A stretch of 9,720 bases of DNA from positions 1 through 9,720 of the forward strand of contig CAZKHA010000131.1 of NCBI GenBank assembly GCA_964552325.1. The letters are read 5' to 3'. This DNA comes from CAZKCK01 sp964552325. Its GTDB lineage: Bacteria; Bacteroidota; Bacteroidia; Bacteroidales; TTA-H9. Both the position numbers and the translations under genes were made by a program. The notes under the pieces were generated by a model. That model saw only the letters and a program-made list of their open reading frames with translations. It ran no database searches and had not been told where the DNA came from. Shown here in pieces: positions 6,862 to 9,720 of this stretch. Position 1 is the stretch's first letter, and each line of letters starts with the position of its first letter.

Positions 6862-6890
6862 TAAATGCAAACATTTACTAAAACGTTTTA
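6862..6890. other. Two adjacent perfect inverted repeats downstream of the PLP-enzyme gene
   Basis: TAAATG-CAAA-CATTTA (6862-6877) is a 6-bp hairpin with a 4-base loop. TAAAACGTTTTA (6879-6890) is a perfect 12-bp palindrome. They lie 38 bases after the stop codon. They could help end transcription or be a protein-binding site. The stems are AT-rich and lack the usual GC stem with U tract, so a terminator call would be weak. The rest of the spacer (6891-7056) shows nothing I can name. Confidence 0.35.
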
Positions 6891-7056
6891 CCAAACGTGC
6901 CCCATCGAACTCGCCATTGAAATTGAATGCAATAAAAGCTGGGCCGCTCACCTTCAAACACTGATAACGCATTGACTAACAAATTGGTAAAACCAATCTG
7001 AAGCTAGGCTTTACGATTACTTAACCAAAGCATGTACAATTGCTCCAAAAATTCCT

Positions 7057-7064
7057 TAATTTTG
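7057..7064 (+). promoter_or_regulatory. Bacteroidetes -7 element (TAATTTTG) for the SirB1-like gene
   Basis: TAATTTTG matches TAnnTTTG exactly. Transcription would begin near 7070, giving a leader of about 17 bases before ATG 7088. This places any TTG start at 7040 upstream of the transcript and supports the ATG. TTG at 7040-7042 sits 14 bases before the element, somewhat close for a -33 box. Confidence 0.5.
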
Positions 7065-7087
7065 TAAAAAGCGAAACCATACTGGCC

Positions 7088-7969
7088 ATGGCGAACGAAG
7101 TATCGAATAATGAGCTACATGCACTATTAAGCCTTATCGATGATCCTGATGAAAATATTTTCAATCGGGTAGCTGACGGTATTTTTGCATTGGGTGTTGG
7201 CGCACTTCCGCATCTTAAGCACGAACTCGAGAACTGTTTTAATCCTTTGATTGAGGAACGATTGAAATCAGTTATGGAGCGTATTCAAAACGAAAACCTT
7301 TATTTGGAGCTTACCAATTGGATCCATTTTGGATCGCACGACCTGCTTAAAGGGGCCATGCTACTGGCTAAGTTCCAGTATCCCGAACTCGACGAGATGC
7401 GCGTAACACAAACCATTGGGCAGATAACGCAAGACATTTGGATTGAGCTGAGCGATACCATGCTCACAACCGACAAAATACGGGTTATAAATCATATTCT
7501 ATTTGACGACCAGAATTTGACACCCAATCCAAAAAATGCCTACGCCCTTCAAGATCTGTTTATTCAACAAGTGCTCGACACCAAGCGTGGGAATGCGTTA
7601 AGCCTTGGAGTTATTTACCTTATACTTGGGCAGGCGCTTAAAATACCCTTGTACGGTGTTGATCTTCCCCATCACTTTATCTTGGCCTGCGCCCGTATTG
7701 AACCTACCACGGGTAAACATCTTTTAAGCGAAGAACATGTGTCGTTTTACATCAACCCGTTTTACAAAGGAATGGTGTTTTCGGCCAAGGAAATTGACCG
7801 CTATTTGGGAGAAGCCCGTTTGCCTATAAAAAAAGAGTTTTATACGCCTTGCACCAACGTAAGGGTAATTATGCGCTTAGCCGAAGACATGGCAAAAGCC
7901 TACAAACGAGCTGGAAACAACCCCCAAGCCGAGACATTAAAGAAGTTGATAGCTCTGTTGGGGGTGTAA
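7088..7969 (+). CDS. SirB1-family transglutaminase-like protein
   Basis: A 293-residue cytoplasmic protein with no signal peptide. Residues about 1-95 are helical and HEAT-like (ALGVGALPHLKHELE). The SirB1/transglutaminase-like core is at about 100-245, with KRGNALSLGVIYL (166-178), then IPLYGVDLPHHFIL (186-199) and INPFYKG (222-228), matching the SirB1 signatures R-G-N-P-L-S-L, G-x-x-x-P-x-H-F and D-P-F. The C-terminal helices (254-293) resemble the short TPR-like tail of that family. No Cys stands at the place where true transglutaminases carry the nucleophile, while the His of PHHF remains, so catalysis is doubtful; the molecular role of SirB1 proteins is poorly known. I chose ATG 7088 over an in-frame TTG at 7040 because a TAnnTTTG promoter lies at 7057-7064 and the family normally starts near here. 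The vsr gene follows after 51 bases, probably in the same transcript. Confidence 0.85.
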   Translation: MANEVSNNELHALLSLIDDPDENIFNRVADGIFALGVGALPHLKHELENCFNPLIEERLKSVMERIQNENLYLELTNWIHFGSHDLLKGAMLLAKFQYPELDEMRVTQTIGQITQDIWIELSDTMLTTDKIRVINHILFDDQNLTPNPKNAYALQDLFIQQVLDTKRGNALSLGVIYLILGQALKIPLYGVDLPHHFILACARIEPTTGKHLLSEEHVSFYINPFYKGMVFSAKEIDRYLGEARLPIKKEFYTPCTNVRVIMRLAEDMAKAYKRAGNNPQAETLKKLIALLGV

Positions 7970-7979
7970 GGATTATAAA

Positions 7980-7993
7980 AAGCGCTTGCGCTT
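7980..7993. other. Small hairpin between the SirB1-like gene and vsr
   Basis: AAGCG (7980-7984), loop CTTG, CGCTT (7989-7993): a 5-bp stem 11 bases after the stop codon. No U tract follows, so it more likely affects the message than ends it. Low significance. Confidence 0.2.
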
Positions 7994-8020
7994 AGGTTGG
8001 TAACGTATTGAAAACAATCA

Positions 8021-8503
8021 ATGAAACCCTATTCCGAGCACCCGATAGCTGTACCTAGATTTTGCGAGGCCAATGGTTTTTACACCACCAAGGCAAGGTC
8101 GGAATTGATGGCCCGGATAAAGGCTAACGGCAATAAACCCGAGTCAATCTTGCGGAAAACCCTTTGGAACCTGGGCTTTCGATACCGCAAAAACGTGAAG
8201 CAACTGCCCGGGAAGCCCGACATTGTGTTTAGAAAATACAAATTGGTGATTTTTATTGATGGCGAATTCTGGCATGGCTATCAATGGGATACAAAAAAAG
8301 ACAAGCTAAAAACGAACCGTGGATTTTGGATACCCAAAATAGAACGCAACATGCAACGCGATGCCGAGATTACAGCTTTTTATGAACAAACCAACTGGCA
8401 GGAGCTTCGGTTTTGGGAACATGAAGTAAAAAAGGAAACCGGCAGTTGCGTGACGCGTATCCTTAACTACCTGCAAAGCATTGATGAACCGTACAGTACA
8501 TAA
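8021..8503 (+). CDS. vsr: Vsr-family (very short patch repair) endonuclease
   Basis: A DNA mismatch endonuclease of the Vsr family, 160 residues (E. coli Vsr has 156). Vsr nicks at T:G mismatches that arise from deamination of 5-methylcytosine in a methylase target. RSELMARIKANGNKPE (26-41) is the N-terminal motif, with Glu41 at the catalytic Glu25 position. LPGKPDIVF (62-70) holds Asp67, equivalent to catalytic Asp51. VIFIDGEFWHGY (76-87) keeps Trp84 and His85 (E. coli Trp68, His69). FWIPKIERNMQRD (102-114) and FWEHE (131-135) complete the fold. All four E. coli zinc ligands are replaced: Cys66 to Glu82, His71 to Tyr87, Cys73 to Trp89, Cys117 to His134. No cytosine methylase gene is in the window, unlike the usual dcm-vsr pairing. 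The first 25 residues extend beyond the core. It probably shares a transcript with the SirB1-like gene. Confidence 0.9.
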   Translation: MKPYSEHPIAVPRFCEANGFYTTKARSELMARIKANGNKPESILRKTLWNLGFRYRKNVKQLPGKPDIVFRKYKLVIFIDGEFWHGYQWDTKKDKLKTNRGFWIPKIERNMQRDAEITAFYEQTNWQELRFWEHEVKKETGSCVTRILNYLQSIDEPYST

Positions 8504-8578
8504 GAATTGGCAGCAGAATAAAGTAGCTTGTTTTGCGGTTTGAGGTACCGAGCCACAGCTTTTATTGGCTTAATTTCG

Positions 8579-8586
8579 TAAGTTTG
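8579..8586 (+). promoter_or_regulatory. Bacteroidetes -7 element (TAAGTTTG) for lpxH
   Basis: TAAGTTTG is an exact TAnnTTTG match, 10 bases before ATG 8597. A start near 8590-8593 would give a very short leader. The 93-base gap after vsr and this element suggest that lpxH has its own promoter. No clear -33 box at standard spacing. Confidence 0.45.
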
Positions 8587-8596
8587 CCCCAAACTG

Positions 8597-9382
8597 ATGA
8601 TTTTGACGAACCCTAAAAAGATTTTCTTTACCTCCGACCATCATTTTGGAGTGCCTAACAGGGCGCAAAGCCTTGAACGTGAGTTAAAATTTGTACAATG
8701 GCTCGAACATAATGCCCCCGAAATGGAGGCCTTGTACATTATGGGCGATTTGTTCGATTTTTGGTTCGAGTATAAAACGGTGATACCCAAAGGCTATTCG
8801 CTACTGTTGGGGGCTTTGGCCAAGCTTAGGCAGCAGGGCATTCCGGTTCACTATTTTAGGGGCAACCACGATATGTGGGCCTTTAGCTATTTTGAGCAAG
8901 AATTGGGTTTTGCGATGTATCGCGAACCGGTGATACGCGAACTGCATGGCAAGAAGTTTTTTCTGGCCCATGGCGATGGACTTGGCCCGGGCGATTATGG
9001 GTATAAGTTTATCAAAAGTGTGTTCGAAAATCGTATAAATCAATGGCTTTTTAAACTTATCCACCCCGATCTGGCCATGGGCATAGCCTTGTATTGGAGC
9101 CAGAAAAGCCGCTATGCCAATATCACCCGCGAAGAGCAGGAACGGGCTGCCGGACTTCACGAAAACGTGGAATGGCTGCTTACCAAACGGCTGCCCGCTT
9201 TTGCGGCCAATTACCTAAAAACCGACCCCACTATTGATTATTTCGTATTTGGCCACTGGCACTTACCCGTTGATGTTGCCCTAAACCAAAAAACCCGCTG
9301 CCTCAACATCGGCGACTGGATAAAGTTTTACTCATACCTCGAATTGTCGGGTTCGGAATTGACACACTGTTATTGGAAATGA
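8597..9382 (+). CDS. lpxH: UDP-2,3-diacylglucosamine diphosphatase (LpxH-like)
   Basis: A membrane-associated cytoplasmic-face metallophosphoesterase of lipid A synthesis: it hydrolyses UDP-2,3-diacylglucosamine to lipid X and UMP. The 261 residues contain all calcineurin-type metal motifs in order: SDHHFG (13-18, Asp14 and His16), MGDLFDFWFEY (49-59, Asp51), FRGNHDMW (87-94, Asn90 and His91), LAHGDGLGPGD (123-133, His125) and VFGHWHLP (217-224, His220 and His222). These bind two metal ions, usually Mn. The LFDFWFE segment and the insert at about 134-200 (hydrophobic and basic, the acyl-chain cap in LpxH) separate it from generic phosphoesterases. The length is close to Bacteroidetes LpxH and slightly above E. 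coli LpxH (240). The start ATG 8597 gives the normal short N-terminus and follows a TAnnTTTG element. Other lpx genes are not in the window. Confidence 0.9.
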   Translation: MILTNPKKIFFTSDHHFGVPNRAQSLERELKFVQWLEHNAPEMEALYIMGDLFDFWFEYKTVIPKGYSLLLGALAKLRQQGIPVHYFRGNHDMWAFSYFEQELGFAMYREPVIRELHGKKFFLAHGDGLGPGDYGYKFIKSVFENRINQWLFKLIHPDLAMGIALYWSQKSRYANITREEQERAAGLHENVEWLLTKRLPAFAANYLKTDPTIDYFVFGHWHLPVDVALNQKTRCLNIGDWIKFYSYLELSGSELTHCYWK

Positions 9383-9537
9383 AGCTTTTGAACCAATATT
9401 TCTTGGAATTAATAACAAATCGCTAGCGTCCGATAATAAAAATCCAGTAAACCTGCATAGTTTCTTTTTATTTGGCAGTTCGTTGTTTTTTGTGGGTAAT
9501 TTTTGGGTTTTCAATGAAGATTTGTTTGAGTATTGAA
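9383..9537. other. AT-rich intergenic stretch after lpxH, no gene seen
   Basis: First part of the 338-base gene-free right end. It contains GTCCGATAATAAAAAT at 9428-9443, followed by T-rich sequence. No terminator with a good stem and U tract is visible after lpxH. Minus-strand open frames run through here, but they only translate the neighbouring pyrimidine-rich tract and show no domain or motif. Confidence 0.6.
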
Positions 9538-9625
9538 AGGTGCAAGGTACAGGGAAAAGGGTGAAGGGAAGAAGAGAAGAGGAGAATGGGAGAAGGGGAG
9601 AAGGGGTGAATGGTACAAGGTACAG
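9538..9625. repeat. Purine-rich, partly 7-bp-periodic repeat tract
   Basis: The phase is clear at the left: aggtgca, aggtaca, gggaaaa, gggtgaa, gggaaga (9538-9572). It then drifts through a 24-base pure purine run (9563-9586) and a 19-base one (9588-9606). GGTGCAAGGTACAG (9539-9552) returns as GGTACAAGGTACAG (9612-9625), one mismatch in 14. AAAGGGTGAAGG (9556-9567) is identical to 1220-1231, tying this locus to the repeat beside the N gap. Confidence 0.75.
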
Positions 9626-9664
9626 CTTGCCCAACCGAAGAATGAGGGTGGGGGTGAATGGTAC
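9603..9664. repeat. 14-bp direct repeat GGGGTGAATGGTAC, two copies
   Basis: Exact copies at 9603-9616 and 9651-9664, start to start 48 bases. AAGG follows the first copy directly and the second after one extra C. The spacer is not obviously repetitive. It forms the right part of the purine-rich locus; function unknown. Confidence 0.8.
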
Positions 9665-9675
9665 CAAGGAGTCCA

Positions 9676-9689
9676 ATTGTCCTGACAAT
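9676..9689. other. Short perfect hairpin ATTGTC-CT-GACAAT
   Basis: A 6-bp stem with a 2-base centre, near the right end. No U tract follows. The remaining bases to 9720 are cut by the window edge and show no gene that can be supported. Confidence 0.25.
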
Positions 9690-9720
9690 AGTTATTATGG
9701 GAGCACAACAACTTATCCAC

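Noticed and set aside
6784..6972. 62-codon minus-strand frame overlapping the end of the PLP-enzyme gene
   Set aside because: It overlaps a solid gene by 41 bases and has no motif or TAnnTTTG element. Its amino-acid mix is not absurd, so a homologue search would be a fair check, but I cannot support it as a gene.
8801..9160. 119-codon minus-strand frame inside lpxH
   Set aside because: It is antisense to the LpxH metal-binding motifs and has no features of its own.
7088..9382. A defence island built around vsr
   Set aside because: Its neighbours are a SirB1-like protein and LpxH. No methylase, helicase, restriction, toxin-antitoxin or mobile gene is present.
9332..9720. Two overlapping minus-strand open frames (118 and 69 codons) at the right end
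   Set aside because: They are translations of the purine-rich repeat tract in two frames (runs of Pro, Ser, Leu, Phe), overlap the end of lpxH and have no domain, signal or promoter.

Overview
The window looks like a scaffold from a Bacteroidota (Bacteroidetes) genome. Two secreted proteins carry the start or all of a type IX secretion (T9SS) C-terminal sorting domain. Several genes are preceded by exact matches to the Bacteroidetes -7 promoter element TAnnTTTG, and Shine-Dalgarno sequences are essentially absent. A run of exactly 100 N at 1109-1208 shows this is a draft scaffold; that length is a common placeholder, so the true gap size is unknown.

Layout. At 29-1108 (+) is a secreted beta-propeller-like T9SS substrate whose sorting domain runs into the gap. 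It converges with a complete 591-residue FG-GAP/VCBS seven-repeat T9SS protein (1472-3247, -). Between them, 1209-1378 holds three different low-complexity tracts, all with a 7-bp period. Next on the minus strand is a two-gene unit: a tandem universal stress protein (3888-4760) whose stop codon overlaps the start of a lipocalin lipoprotein (3361-3888, TAATG junction). Divergent from this unit is a second two-gene unit on the plus strand: a nucleoside phosphorylase (4843-5721) overlapping by 7 bp a PLP enzyme of the D-threonine aldolase/D-serine dehydratase-like family (5715-6824). After a 263-bp spacer come a SirB1-type transglutaminase-like protein (best start 7088, not the upstream TTG), a Vsr-family endonuclease lacking the zinc ligands of the E. 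coli enzyme (8021-8503), and an LpxH-like lipid A biosynthesis phosphatase (8597-9382). The last 338 bases hold no convincing gene, but contain a second purine-rich, partly 7-bp-periodic repeat locus related to the first.

How the genes relate. Most are ordinary core or housekeeping genes: envelope (lipocalin, LpxH), stress (Usp), nucleoside and amino-acid metabolism (phosphorylase, PLP enzyme) and secreted surface proteins. I see no defence island, prophage, CRISPR array, rRNA or tRNA, and no new multi-gene system that I could defend. The least explained sequence is the pair of heptamer-periodic intergenic loci. The zinc-site-less solo Vsr and the overlapping divergent promoters at 4767-4791 come next.
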